Of a DNA stretch of 64,000 nucleotides, positions 50,887 to 64,000 are shown piece by piece; position 1 is the stretch's first letter; every line of letters begins with the position of its first letter. Below the pieces are notes generated by a model. The model was given only the letters and a program-made list of their open reading frames with translations, searched no databases and was not told where the DNA came from. The DNA comes from Colius striatus (taxonomy: Eukaryota > Chordata > Aves > Coliiformes > Coliidae): the NCBI RefSeq assembly GCF_028858725.1, contig NC_084761.1, positions 31,402,501-31,466,500 of the forward strand, written 5' to 3'. Made by a program: the position numbers and the translations under genes.

Positions 50887-53800
50887 CTATTCCATGAACT
50901 GCACTTCTGTAAGTCTCTTGAAGCAGTTCAGTGGACATTAAATGACCCCAAATGAATTTAAAATAAAACATTTCAAAATTTCTAAGTAATATTGTTGATT
51001 CCATATGATTCCTATGCATTCTGCATGCTTCACCTCAGTCTCACAGAGGTATGAAAATAGTTACACGTTTAATTTTTCTGTAAGAACTGTAATTTCAATC
51101 AGTTTTATCAGAAGTTTTCCTAAACAGAGTTGAGAAGTTTGCTTTATGCATATTTTTCTGATTCATACTGACATCTAGATTAAAATTCAATTTGCCACAA
51201 CATTTAAATTATCTCCATAAAAAACTCATTTAATTAAGATCCACACTTTTTTTTTTTTTCCAGGCTGAAATATTTTGCAACCAATTCTGGAAGTCAAGCT
51301 GACTGCAGACAGATGTGAAACAGACTTCCTTCTGAAGCTGAATGAAGTACAAAGCATGGAGAACAAGAAGAAGTAAATTTCACTTGTTTTAAATATTCTT
51401 TTTAATTGAGTAGGTCACCTTGGCAAAATAAGGTAGTGACCTGTAAGTCTAAACAAATTCAATTGATTTTGTCAGATATGCACTCATTGAACAGAGCAAA
51501 GAATTTATCATCTGATGTTTTCTTTTAAACAGTCCATCTCTAAATGTCATGCTGGAGGCAGATACTTTTTGGAAACTTCTAACATTGTCAGACTAACGTG
51601 TGACAGTTACACACACGTGGTGAGGCAGAGAGATTTTGTTCTCAAAAAAATGTAAAAGCTCAAGCCAAAATGAAGTTGCTGAGGTCCAGTGCTGAGGCAC
51701 TGGGGCTATAAGTCTTTCCCAGATAGCATTACTAAGATAACAAGAATGTGTATGCTTATTTTCAAGCACTGTGCCTGGAGAACAAGCACAGCACGGCTGT
51801 CATGTGAACAGCCTGCTCCCCTGCTCCAGAGAGGGTTTCACATTCCAAAGTATCCCCCCTCTCTCCACCAGTCGTAGTCACTTGCCCCTTTTGCTCTGAA
51901 AATAAATCAATTTCATCTGCTGCAGTTCAATTTCTTTCTTCTCTCTGCCTCAGTCCCTCAGCCCTGCTCTCTCTTTGAAAGCCTCTTTCCATTGCACCAT
52001 ATGGCAGCTGAGAGAAGGGCAGAGCCATGATTTAACTGGTAACAAAAGAGGCTGTGGTGTCAAAAAGCTTCATGAATGCATGAGACACATTCATGTATAG
52101 AGAAATGCCTCCAGCTCTGTCAGGGAGGACTAAAGAGAAGGCTGACAGGCCTGACATCACTTTCTAGTTGAGAAAGGCAGCAGCTCTTGCTGCAGGTCTT
52201 CCCTTCCTTCCTCTCCCTCTTTGGTTTCGTGCCAAAATCCTATTAGATCTATTAATGACATGGATACAAAGTCAGAGTGTGTGACAGAACAAGAAATTAA
52301 ATCAAGTTCCATTATTTACTCCCTATCACTATTTTTGAGATAGAATTATATTACTAAAAGGACAAAAAAAAAAAAAAACACACCTAAACCAGGCCTAAGG
52401 ATAAACAATCAAGTCCTATTCCCCAGAAAGGAGATTGTATACACAGTCCTGTACATTGCTTATGGCAGTAGATTTGCAGCAGAACTGCAAACTGAACGCT
52501 TGCAGGGCAACTCTGAAATACTGTTTACAGTATGCTGCTGGGTCTATTTTGCTTTTTTTGACTGTCTCAAGCTGCTGTTGATAGAAACAAAGGACTTTGA
52601 TGTCAGAAAATGAACTAGACCTATTATCATGTGTGCACATTGAGCTGTTACAGAAGAACTACACTTAATTTTTGAATCCAAGAGAAGTGCAAACTGGCAC
52701 TTACAAAGTTCATTCCTTCTCCCTCCTTTCTCTTCTGTTCCACTTCCTGGCTTGGCAATGTTTGGCATGCTTCAGTCTACAGAAATGCCTACAAAATACA
52801 TTCATAACCTTAACTTTGGATATAAAATTAATAAAATGATACGTCTAAATACATTTATTACAAAGTTTTCTCACTACTAGGGGAGAGGAAAAGCCACCAC
52901 TCTCATGCAGCAGAATGCAACAGCATGTGTTTTACAAATAACTTCCTTACTGAACTTAAATGGGGAAAACGGTGCCCCTTTATTTCAGTAAAATGAAGTG
53001 CTAGCTAAACCGTTAAACTAGAGCTGAATTACTGTTGCTGTCTCTTTCCCAGAAAGGCCTCAGAAATCACAAAATTTTGTGTCCCTGGGGTTATTTAAAG
53101 GAACCTAGGCAAGCTTCCAAATCCTGGTATAGGTGACCTTTACAAGTATTCAACAATAAATCTATGAACATGTGTGTGTATATAGCGGTACAGAAATTTC
53201 GAGATGAAATGGTATCAACATTGTTGAATCATCTCCTTGCAATCAGTTTAGAGGATTTTACTCGATGTGTGATGTATATAATTGTATAACATCTGTTTAT
53301 CTCAAGAGTTTTCCTTCTTGAAATAAACTTAATGTAAAACTTTTGAACAGAATTTTTTGCATATGTATATATTAAAGTAACTATTTATAGGTTCATCATG
53401 ACACAGGTGACTTAGTTTCAGAAATAATACACAATTAATTTAGAAATATGAAAGTTTCACTTGAAATTGTTTGGACTGTCTTTTAAAAATTATCTATGCC
53501 ATACATTGGAAAAAAAAAACAAAACAAAACCTATTGTAAATGCCTCTGAAATGGCTCTAGGGAGGTAAACTGGCCTTCATGATATTTCATAGACTTAATA
53601 AAACTTCAGTGCAGTTGGGGTTTCTTAAATTGTAATAGGCAGAGTTTAAGCTCTCATCTGTGAGGGGACTTCTGACTGGTTCCTGCTGGGAGGGAGGGAG
53701 GCCAGGCAGGCGAGGAACAATGCCACCATTCAGGCTCCCCTATTCAGCCCAGCCACATCTGTTTACATGGCCTGCACTCACTCCTGAAAAGGGTGGTCCT

Positions 53801-55814
53801 CCCACCTCCATTTCATCCCACATGGGCCTCAATGGCAAGTGGTCTGAAGGCTTTTCTGCTGGAAATCTGCAGTTTCAAGTTTATTTTATGAAATTAGAGA
53901 TGGAAGACAGACTAACAATAACATTTGCACATTTCTGTAGTCTGGTTTGGATTTATTGTAATCTGAGAACAAATATAAGTTTGTCCTAAACTAATCAGTT
54001 TCAAAATAAGTGGCACATAGTATACTGACACTGAACTTGGGAGGCTAAATTTTTCACTTAGTCTTTCAGTTACTCATGCTTTTATGTTTTTCATGTAAAA
54101 AGTGATTTTATGACTCATATTTTTGAAACAACACTGACAGCTCTCAGAGAAGAACTAGAAAGTATATTTTACCAAAAAGCATTTTTACCTTACATACAAA
54201 CATTTGTAGAGTCCATGGCTTTACATTCTGCACTTCACTGAACAGTTCATGTACAAATACTGTGACTACAATAAATTTCAGTCTCTTTACATAGCTGTTA
54301 TGCAGCTTTCAGACTGAGCATCACTTTGCATAACGAGTACTCTTTTTAAAGAAATTAAATGTTTAACGTAGTTTTAAAAATCACTTCACAAAACCCATTT
54401 TAAAATGGTTGAAGACTGAAAGAGTAATCCCACATTTTATTTGAATCAAAATTTCAACTGATAGCAAAATGGCATATGTCCTTCAGAGAGTGAGAAGCAT
54501 ATGATAACCAGGGAAAGCAGGAGATACTCAAAGCCCCCCCAGCCTATGGTTGGCAACTGTCAGCGTACCAACAAATGATCCAGTTTTATGCAATGATTTA
54601 TAAACATACAGCAAACCTTGTGAATTCAATGTCAGCATGATTTGTCTCCATTGATTAACTGCATTCAACGGACTTACAGAAGTTTTTCCTGAATAAGAAA
54701 TGCCAGCTCATATGTCTGCCAAAGCCATTGCAGTAATTGTACTGTAAAACTGCTAAGGCTGCAAGTGTGCCGAAATTCATGTTGTAGCTGACACGATAGC
54801 ATCACAACACATTGTACATTCAATACAGAAAAAATCCTGCAGCTCCAAGGGAGATTGAAAGAGCAGTTGTTAGACAGAAAAAACAAGATGGTCTCCTACT
54901 TAGGAAGTATTAAAAGACAGAAAATGAGATAGAGACAGAATGTAAAAAAAACTGAAAAAGAGAGCTGGGAGAAGATTATTGATGTATGAACTCATATTTT
55001 CAGGTGAATTACTGTGAACTTGTGTAGTGCTTGGTGATTTGTTGTGCAGACCTTGGTGAGTGTGCAGTTCACCCAGTACCTCTCTGCTTCCAGGTGCCAA
55101 AAGGTACTCTACATTAGCTTACAGTATGTTATTTTCCTGATGCTATTCTTCTAGGTTCATTAGTTACCATGATTATGGCAAGACCATATAAGCAAGAGTT
55201 TCTGAGCAAAAATTTTTCTAGTCAGTATTGAATTTGTTCAGTGATGGCTGTCACATTGTTTTGAACTTCTCACCCATGAAGATATTTAATCTCTAATGAT
55301 TTCTTTGTGCACAAAGCAAAAATTCATTGAAAGGTCCTGGCAGAACCACAGATCATTTAAGTTAAGCTTCTCCATTTTTTTGTTTAATATAAAACAAAAT
55401 AAATATAAATTTATTTATATAAGCCTAAATATAAATGAGCAAAGGACAGACATACCCTTTTGTGTTCTTCCCTTTCCTATTACAGTACAAGGAAAGAGAA
55501 GCTCTTGGATTCTAGAGAATGCACTCTGTGGTTAACTAAGGAGGGACTGTCTGAGGGCCCTAAGGTTGTAGAAATTTGCCAGACTGTGCCCAATTTGAAC
55601 TAATATTTGTCGGCTCCATAATTGGCAACCATGCCATCTACATCACTGAAAGTAAGGAAAGAAGATAAGGAATGTCATCAAGCCAGAAACTGAACCATAT
55701 TAGTGTGTGACTTAATATAGTCAATACAGTTCTACATTCCAGACTTTGTCCTTCATGTGTACTATTGTACCTAAACATCACAGCACAGCTGCTGAATAAG
55801 TACTGTTATCTGAG
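50887..55814. other. Gene desert with candidate regulatory sequence
   Basis: No supported gene. Chance ORFs reach about 109 codons (53660-53989). The stretch 51880-52280 is a possible conserved noncoding element. A16-type homopolymer runs occur near 52363-52378. Confidence 0.55.
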
Positions 55815-56225
55815 TGTCATGATTTAGCACAGCCTTTTCTGGTAAGGAGGAAGGGGCAGTAAAGGGGCTCCTGTAAGAAGCTGCTCGCAACTCTCCCCTG
55901 CTCTGATCCAGACCCACTTCTGGGGCTGAGCCAATTAGACGTCTCCACGTCTCTCTTTTTAACAAGCCAGAAGAGGAGGTTTCTTCATCTTCCTCCATCT
56001 TTTTCTTTCTTCTGCCTCTTCTTTTTCTTCTGGTTGGTGGTGGTGCAAGGAATAGGAACAGTGAGAGAAACAACAATGTGGACTCCAAGGTCAGTGATGA
56101 AAGAGAGGAGGAGGTGTGCTGGAGCAGAGACTCCTCTGCATTCTACGAAGAGGATGAGGGTGAATGGGGGCACCAAGCTAGAGACTGTCGTGGTGCTGCT
56201 GTGCTAGCTGGGCTAAACCATGACA
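55815..56225 (-). mobile_element. Solo LTR-like element of endogenous retrovirus type (411 bp)
   Basis: The ends are TGTCATGATTTAGCACAGC and, at the other side, GCTGGGCTAAACCATGACA. The second is the inverted complement of the first with 2 mismatches in 19. Flanking 5-mers CTGAG and CAGAG differ by one base, consistent with an aged 5-bp target duplication. TG...CA ends and the text GCTGTGCTAAATCATGACA (minus-strand 3' end) match an avian LTR type I recognise; 5-bp duplications suit the ERVL class. There is no internal retroviral sequence, so a solo LTR is likely. Long inverted ends leave a MITE-like DNA element as an alternative; orientation is less certain than the boundaries. Confidence 0.75.
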
Positions 56226-58838
56226 CAGAGATACATCATTCAGGAGAGTAACAGCATGTACTAGGTCAGACAAAAGACCATACAGAGTGAAATCACAGGC
56301 AACATGAATCTAATCTGAATACAGTAGTATAGTTGAAGTTGAAAAAAGCTTTGCCAGTGACATCAGAGAGGATAATATTTTACCTTGAGAAGTCAAGATT
56401 TACAAAAGAAATTTTGTTATACCATTAAGGGCTTGTCTGAACATATAAGAAAATAAATATTTTAGCATCTGACGTATAAATCATGCCCTGTACTGCAGCT
56501 GCCTGCAAAAATAGGCATCAGAAGGCAAGTAACTGAACAAAAGGAGAAAAGTAGTTTTACCAAAATTATAGCATAAAATCAGGTCATTAAACTTAACTAG
56601 CTTTCTTCTTCTTCTTCTTCTGCATTTATCTTGCACAGAGGCCAAAATGTTACTTTTACTGAAAAAAAGGGAGACATTTAGTCTATAGCTAAATGTTAGC
56701 AGAGTATGACCAGATTAAAATTCAAGCTAGATGTATATTTTTAGAATTAATGTATATTTTGGAATTATTTTTGGGTTACATTTATACATTTAAACACAGA
56801 CTTCAGCAGCTTTTTCCTTCCTTTTTTTCCCATCCTTCTTTAGCCTTTTTCAGTATTATTATTATAATCAGTACTGATCATTTAAATGTAGAATACAATC
56901 AATGGTTTTGGTAATTTATTTTCATGCTGTTGAAACACAGCCTATAGCCCCCATGATAAGGATTAAAGTCCATTATCTAATGATCAAACACTAAAAATAT
57001 AAGGGAGAAGATAACTCCTCAACACCTTTTACCCCACATATCCTCATATGGTGACGTAAAAAGTTGTCTTAAGTAATATCTAGTCTACTAATTTTCACTT
57101 ACTAAAGTCATGACCATACTCTTATGGTATGTTACTCTGTTCCTCTAATAAAATTATATGATCTGAAGCAAGCTTAAGCAAAACATACAAAACAGAACAC
57201 ACTGCCCTTAAAATGAAAGATCGGGTCCCCTCTGCATGTACACAGATTTATGCGTTCCACCTAACCCCTTTCCTCCTGGATCAAATGTGACATTTGTAAC
57301 AGTTTTTAAACAGTTAACTGTTTCATTTCAGTATGGTGTTTCTTTTCAAAATTTACAAAATTAACATAATGATGTCTTTTGAAAGGGCCTGGAAATAAAT
57401 GGAAGCTTTTCAAAGGGAGTATGTCAGTTTAACCCAAATGAATGTTTTTTGTTTCATTGACAAATAAATATTCACATAATCATAGCATACAATTCTTCTC
57501 AGAGAGATAATGCTACTAGATAGTGATGACTTTTACTGTGCTGCCTCTTGTAGATAAAGATCTTTTAAACTGTGTCTGTCTGGATGCTTATGTCACTTAC
57601 TTGAACATTTGAACCTGTTGCTTGAATGGACAGAGGAGGAAGGTGAAAAGACTATATAGTATTGCTAATCCCTTGAGCCATCTGGTGACTTGAGGCCATG
57701 CTTTAGATTATGCTTATATTGAAAATCTATTCCTTTCATTCAGTTCTCTTCCCTGTGCCAATTTGTCATTGGCTTTTTTTTCTGTGTTAGGATTTCTTGC
57801 AGTTAATCATGGTGACAATCAATTGTCTTTTCATGCCACAGTAAATATTCATGCTTGAAAGAGATCATTTTTTACTCATTTCTTCCTCCACCTGTGCTAT
57901 TTTCAGTGATTTATAAAAGTTGTTCATATATTTTCACCAAACTGAGCTGAAAACACAAATAAGTTTGTGTTTATCAAAGGGAAAAATAATTCTATTAGCA
58001 CTTCTGTGTAATCTTGATGAGTTTTACTAGATGGCAGATAGACTGACATGCCCATGTTATGCAAGATTTTAAAGAAGTGTACCTAGATACCACCTTATAA
58101 TTCAATTATCAAAGGTAGCATTTGCATATTTAATTGCCTAAGAACCAATCTGTACCTACATTTGTACACAAGTCTCTCAAAACTTCTAAATTTACACCCA
58201 TACCAATACAGCATATTGCACATTAAGTCTGTCCAAAAGGCTGATGATTTTCTAGAGAGTAGGTGAATTTTTGATCTATTGACACATGCAATACTATATG
58301 AAGCCAAATCAATTGTATCTCTGCCATGAAGCAGCACTGAGACTTCACAGGTATTTTATTTCATTAGCTTTCCTACATACTTGACAAAATTACTCTTCAG
58401 GACTTTGCAGTTAACTTTCAATAATGTGCAGCCTTTTCCACTATTTCTTATTACGTGCATGAAGCTATTTCTTATATTGTGTTCCCTGAGGTAGCTGCAA
58501 AGCAATTCTGTCATAAATGTGCTGGTTCTGTGCACTCTAAGTGAAAAAATGTTCTGCTCTGTGCTCTTTCCATATATTAATTAATTCTTTGCAGTCCTTT
58601 TCTAGCTAGGTGGCAGATCTGATTTGTGAACCTTTCTTTCTCAGATAAACTTTTTTTTAAAAAAAACAAAACAAAACACAAACCAAAAAAAAACCCGACT
58701 GTCCTTTTAACTGTTAGACCTATTTTTGAAAAGCAAAATGAGAAGAGAAAATTGTAAATCACAACAAAGGTAAGAAAAAGCAGAACAAAACATCAGAAAA
58801 ATTAGTAAACTCTGACAGACATCTGGAAGTTTGGAGTC
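56226..58838. other. Intergenic DNA, no gene recognised
   Basis: AT-rich unique sequence with a CTT repeat near 56604-56621. The part 57740-57880 has a unique, balanced look with TTAATCATGG and AATATTCATG motifs and may be conserved. No long ORF. Confidence 0.55.
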
Positions 58839-59405
58839 TGAGTAATTTTTAGCTTCGTAGTAGGGAGCTAAGCCCCACACAGCACTCACTCACTCACTCA
58901 CTCTGCAGTGGGACAACAGAGAGGAATGAGAAGGGTAAAAGGGAAGAAATTCATGGGTTGAGAGGAAGACAGTTCATCAGAAAAAGCAAAAGCAACACAC
59001 ACAACAAATGCAAAGTAATTCATTCAGTACTTTCCATAACCTGACAGGTGTTCAGCCCTTTTCTTTAAGCATAATCGTTACTTAGGAAGACACTCTACAT
59101 AACTCCAAGCATCCTCCACTTCCTTCCTTCTTCTCCCAGCGTCTGTTGCCCAGCATGATATTATCTGGTCTGGGATATCCCTTGAGTTGGTTGGTTGGCT
59201 GTCCCAGCTGTGTGTCATCTCAGCTTGCTGTGCATAACAAGCCTGCTTGCTGGTGGGGTGGCTGAGAAACCTTGACTCTGCAAGCGCTGCTCAGCAACAG
59301 CTAAAACATCAGTGTGTTACCAGTTTCAGTCACAAATCCAACATATAGCACCATAAGAGCCACTATGGAGAAAATGAGCCTTATTCCAGCCAAAGTCAAT
59401 GCACC
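58839..59405 (-). mobile_element. Decayed avian LTR (solo), minus strand
   Basis: Blocks collinear with a common avian endogenous-retrovirus LTR that I recognise by its text: CCAGCCAAAG, ACAAATCCAACATATAGCAC, CACTGCTCAGCAACAG-like, CTTGCTGGTGGGGTGG, ATCTGGTCTGGGATATCCCT, GACAGGTGTTCAGCC, TCATGGGTTGAG and AGCTAAGCCCCACACAGC. In this order they run from the LTR 5' end (59405 side) to its 3' end. The TATA and poly(A) motifs of the family are no longer clear, and no internal retroviral region adjoins. Boundaries are good to about 10 bp. Family name not certain; probably ERVL-like. Confidence 0.75.
58883..58902. repeat. (CACT)5 tetranucleotide repeat within the LTR
   Basis: Five perfect CACT units, lying where the LTR family normally has a GAGTGAGCGAGCGG-type segment, so probably expanded from it. 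Confidence 0.85.
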
Positions 59406-61233
59406 ATTGTTTCTGTTTCTGCTCATTGAACCTCATTCACGTACAGCCTGGTTAGAAAGGTGGAGTTGCACAACTCTGACTCTCCATCACCTGCACAACA
59501 CAGAGACTCTGATCTACAGTTCTAGCTCAATCTTTCAGGTCTAGGACTAACAATGTATCACATTTTATCTTACAAGACACAAAGTTTCACCACTCTGGCA
59601 TAAAAGGGAAAATATACAAACCATTATAACACTAAGAACATCCCACTGCCTGGCCAACAACAGTGCATTGTAACATACTAGTTGGAAATAATAGCCTGAA
59701 GTAAATCCACTTTGTGCTTGTTGTTATTTATAATACAAAACCCTGCAAATTAGAAAACGTTATTAAGCAGTTTATATAGCAATACCTCCAAGAGGTAGCA
59801 TTTTGCTCTGGCAAAGGCTGTAGGAACATGCAGTTAAACACAGAGGAGATCAACAAAGTTTTTGGGCTCTGAAGCATTAATTGGACTTGATAATCCTGAA
59901 TTATAAATTAGGATTCTGTGATTATTATGTCATCTGCATCAACACATGGCCCACTCAACCAGGGTCTTCTTGTACATACAGCTGTATTATTTATTAAGAT
60001 TTATTACAGTTTCTACACTAATCAGTACAAAAAATAATTCCCTCTGAACTAGGTTGCAACAAGAAGTCTCAACTGAAGAACAGGATGGGCACTGGAACAA
60101 ATAATGAATTAATTGTATTTATACTAACTTATCTGGGATAGCTATGCTGTGTCGAAAACTGCCTTCAGAGCATAAAATATGAAATCCTGAGCTCATCTCT
60201 ATTATCAGGTGTAAAAGTGAAATGAACTCCTGAAAAATGCAGAGAAAGATAAAAATATAGTTCCACCATCAGCATTTCCAAAATCCAAGACCAAAATGAA
60301 AATTATTGGATAATAAAAAGAAGAAATTTAGAAATGCTCAGTTTATAAGGCATAAATGAGCCGCTAATTGACAGGAGCTGATAAAACCCTTCTCTTGTTG
60401 GCTGGTTATTCGGCTGTTGATTCTGCTGCTCAGTCCTCTGAAGCATCTGGTACTGGCCATTACCAAGAGATCAAATAGAGGACCAGATGGTCTGTTGGTT
60501 TCACTCATTACAATGGTATGACTGCTGAAATGTAAAAGCTCTTCACAGAACCAGAAGGAGAGCATTTACCTCTCAATGCCTGATCACTTAAAAAAAAAAA
60601 AAAGGAAAAAAACGCCCCACACTCGTCATAGCTCTGTGATTCCAAGAGAATAGCAACCTAATTTACTTCAGTGACACTGCAGTGCAGAAGTCATCAGACG
60701 ATTTGTGAACCATTTTTTTACTAAGGAGATCTGGCCTTAGCAAACTTTTGTAGATTTAGGCTTATACTATCAGCAAATAGTGGGATGATTTCGGAAGCTA
60801 ATGCTGAAAACAGAAAATAGGTGATGTAGTCTGGCAGGACAGTATTGTAGCAATCTCTTAGGACTGTGATGGATACATGCATTGTCAGTCAAAGTGTCTG
60901 ATTTAAAAGAACTGTGTATGATCCTGGTGTTTGCTTTGTACTAAAGAACTAAAAGACTGGTAGAGGTTATTAGTAGTTAGGTGGCTGAAGAAGTCATATC
61001 TAAGAGAGGAAAAAAATTGGCATCTTACAGATGGGAAGTTTGGGAAGTCTCAAAAAGTGCTGAATATATGGTAATTTCCTGTTTGTTAGCTTCCACAGTC
61101 TTTCTGGTTTGGGGACTCATCATTTTCTCTTTCCTAAAGGTATAGTCACAATAAAAACACTATGGACTCGACAGAAGCAGGTTAGCTGAAATGAACTAAA
61201 GTAGCATCATATTTCGGGTTGCTTTGTGATAAT
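59406..61233. other. Intergenic DNA, nothing recognised
   Basis: No gene, RNA or transposon recognised; an A-rich run lies at about 60589-60610. Confidence 0.6.
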
Positions 61234-61282
61234 GTGTGATCCCTTCCAACCCCAACCATTCTATGATTCTATGATTCTATGA
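61234..61282 (+). repeat. CR1 LINE 3' tail, plus strand
   Basis: TGTGATCCCTTCCAACCCCA, ACCATTCTATGATTCTATGA and a further unit: the CR1 3' terminus with repeated 8-mer ATTCTATG. Only about 50 bp remain. The only clear plus-strand CR1 in the window. Confidence 0.92.
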
Positions 61283-64000
61283 ATGAGCCTCCAGCACAAC
61301 ATATCCTCCTCTCTCCTTCCAATGTCTCCATAAAGGTGGTTCTCAAGGAGCCCAGTCCTGAAAGCACCACCTACCTTCACGGCTATAGACAGTGACCACT
61401 GAGATGTCTGTATGTAGAAGTTTAAACTTTTTTTTTTTTTTCCTGTGGCTTCTGAGTTTCATCCTTTTTTAACCTCTATCAAAAAAATATTTATGTTTGG
61501 TTATCGTTTCCTAGATTAAAATACCAGGAGTTTTAAATGTTTGAAAATAGAGATTAGTTGGAGTCTATTTCAAGTTATTATGAAGCCAGAGACTCTGTAT
61601 CTGGAAAGACATTTAGGAAAGAAAAACAAATGTAGGACTTTCTTCCTTGGATTCAGGAACAGGATATGTGTTTTCCCCATAACAGTGATTCACAGAGTGC
61701 TGTCCTATAATACAAACCTTCAATATGCCAAACCTGCTTAACTGGCTTGCCTCCTAACACATTCTCCAGAGATACAACACATTGCAAGCTTTGTCTTCCC
61801 TTATTCCCCCCTTACTACTTCCTTTACCAATCCTAAACATTCTGAGACCATTCTGTGTGCAGAAACAAAACCTGAAAAGTAGTGCATTGACTTAGAGTGT
61901 AAGTTGCATTGGGAGCCTCACAGATGACATCTTTTCTCTCTTGAGTCTTTAAGAGCTACAGGCTAAAATTAAGTATTGAAAACCACAGATTCTTAATAAA
62001 GAAAAAGCAAACTACAGAATCACAAGTTATCAACAGATAAGCAAAGTCTTCAGCAGCTCTTTTTGTTTAAAAAAAATCCTTGTGCAAGAGAAGCTCTTGG
62101 AAACAGTAAGGCTCTTGCTTAAAAGAGAGGCAATGAAGAGAGCTGTGAAGCTTGCCAGACCTCTTAGAAATCACATAGCAGCACTGGGGCTAACTGTACC
62201 ATGATGCATAGCATGTTCTTTAGGCAACAGGAGGTGTAAATATTCATACAAGGACACTGGAGATTCACAGTCAAATCCCACTAGTCCATAATATGATTTC
62301 AAGTACCTAGTTTCCCACATGACCCAAGAAAAGCCTTAATAGAAACACAGCAGAGTGGTTATGTTCTGTGAATTTTCCTATTCTTCACCTTCATTTGTTC
62401 ATTTACTAGATGAATCACATTCCCAGTGTATGATTTTCAGACATAACCAGGACTGATTTGTGGAGCTAGAGGTAGAGGAAAGTGATAAACAGAGTGAAAT
62501 ATAAAATAATAGATCTTAAAAATAGCTAGTACCTTAGATGGTAATGTTATTGAACTACTTTGTACTGAATTCTGCCTCACTGCATCATGTTTAATTTTCA
62601 GAAGGGATGAAAGGAGGGGAGACTGAGTTTAAGAAAAGGTCACATAGGAAAAAAATCTTTATAAAAATACCTATTAAATTATATATTCACTGCCATGGCT
62701 TCTTCAATACATTAAGAGTAATAATAGTATAATAACTTGCATGAGAAGGCAGAAGGCTATTCTGGAAACCTATGGCCAGATATGGATTTTCAATATATGA
62801 AAAAGAAATCCCAAGAACTGTACCTGGTCATGACAAGGAATTCAGATGTACTGGCACATTCTTTAGATGTGAAAATTAAACCAGCACAAAGAAAGAAAAA
62901 GGGAAAACAGATAACCTTAGCTTTTTCCAGGTAGTGTTGAAAACGAGACACGTTCTTCATCAGAGTTTTCCATTTAGGGCTAATTGCCAAGTAGCTACAC
63001 TTGCAAGTAGCAAGTGGTCTGAGTGGCAATCTATATAGCTTATTTTGATGATCCTGCCTTTTGCATTGTATAAATAATGGGGAAACTGTACCCTTTGCTG
63101 CATTTCACATTCCATATCAGCTCCCAGGGCTCCTTCTTCAGTAACTTAGAAAGCCTAACAGAAAACATACAAGGATACTTGGTGGCTTCCCAGTTACTGA
63201 GAGACAGTATTTTAAGAAAAAAACAAATGAGCAGTGGAGGTGACTCCTTCACCTCTTCAAATTAAGGAAGTTTGCTTTCCCACATACATAATAACAAAAG
63301 GGAGTATCTATCCCAAAGTTACTGTTTACAGCAAAGCTGTAGTGTTAAAATATCATTTGAGAAATGACATTCCCAACATGGGAGTTTAAAGACCAAAAAG
63401 TATTTAGACTCAACAAAATTTGTTTATTTTCACTGAGAAAATTAGTTCCTTTCTATGCATTATAACATTTGCCACATTCTTGTGAGTATTGTTTTCTGGT
63501 GAAGTTATAATTACTTAATTAGAGATAGTCAATTCTTCCTGTATTCCTACCAAACTCTGCTTTGTGAAGGTTTAATTGGATACAGCTATTCTGTTGTGCA
63601 GGAAAAACTATTACCCCAGACATCTCACAAAGCAACCACAGAAAATATTTTCCCTGAAAGTGTATCTATCCAAGCTCCCTAGATTAAATAATACACTCCC
63701 TCCCACTTTTAACCATTCGCTGTCTAACATTTGGAGTCACATGTTTTCTCCCAGGTCTTCTGAGATATTAACTTTTTTATTTACCAGAGGCCCCAAACCA
63801 TAACTCAAAATGACCACAGCTGCTGCAAATGCTATCACCTTCCTCTTATAGTGGGAGAGTTTTGGTACATTTTGCCAGTCTTTCAACTCCAGCCCAGATA
63901 GAAAGCATATTTTTTTTAAAATGGCTTCTCAGAGGCACAGTTGCTATTATTTGTAATCTTATGTGAGTGCATAAAGTCTCATGTGCAGAAACTGTATGTT
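61283..64000. other. Intergenic DNA to window end, no gene recognised
   Basis: AT-rich, with short overlapping chance ORFs on both strands (for example 62737-62934 and 63576-63803) lacking domains. A T-run lies at about 61428-61442. No repeat recognised. Confidence 0.55.

Noticed and set aside
1..64000. CRISPR arrays, operons, riboswitches, tRNA or rRNA genes
   Set aside because: None seen. The window is vertebrate intergenic DNA with one spliced gene; I noticed no tRNA A/B boxes with cloverleaf structure and no spaced direct repeats.

Overview
This is eukaryotic DNA, almost certainly from a bird. It is AT-rich and gene-poor. It holds one multi-exon vertebrate gene. Its interspersed repeats are avian in type: CR1 LINE 3' ends with the (ATTCTATG)n tail and the motif GGTTGGAAGGGACCT, plus two decayed LTRs of endogenous-retrovirus type. 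I cannot name the species.

The only protein-coding gene I can support is PCDH18 (protocadherin-18, a delta-2 protocadherin). It lies on the minus strand from the ATG at 11174 to the TAA at 2654. Four coding exons can be defined to the base from GT/AG sites and unbroken reading phase: 11174-8670, 7696-7608, 7473-7310 and 3327-2654. Together they encode 1143 residues: signal peptide, six cadherin repeats, one membrane span, and a cytoplasmic tail with the conserved CM1/CM2 region and a WIRS-type motif. Exon 1 is large and carries the whole ectodomain, the membrane span and the proximal tail. Small exons 2-4 carry the rest, which is the usual delta-protocadherin layout. A CpG island with a CCAAT box and GC boxes lies just upstream (about 11360-11880), with a possible TATA-like site nearer the ATG.

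1-2416 is the downstream flank and possible extended 3' UTR. 2417-11174 is PCDH18. 11175-12110 is the 5' UTR and promoter region. 12110-64000 is a gene desert upstream of PCDH18 with no exon-like ORF. The desert contains several CR1 fragments (mostly minus strand, clustered at 41-51 kb), an ancient MIR-like SINE, two solo-LTR-like elements (55815-56225 and about 58839-59405), simple repeats, and several unique stretches that look like candidate regulatory elements. A desert beside a developmental cell-adhesion gene is a plausible place for long-range enhancers, but conservation cannot be tested from one sequence.

I found no novel multi-gene system. The points most worth following are fine features of PCDH18 (tandem NAGNAG acceptor, microsatellite-derived polypyrimidine tract, short uORF, possible intron-1 retention product) and the candidate enhancers.
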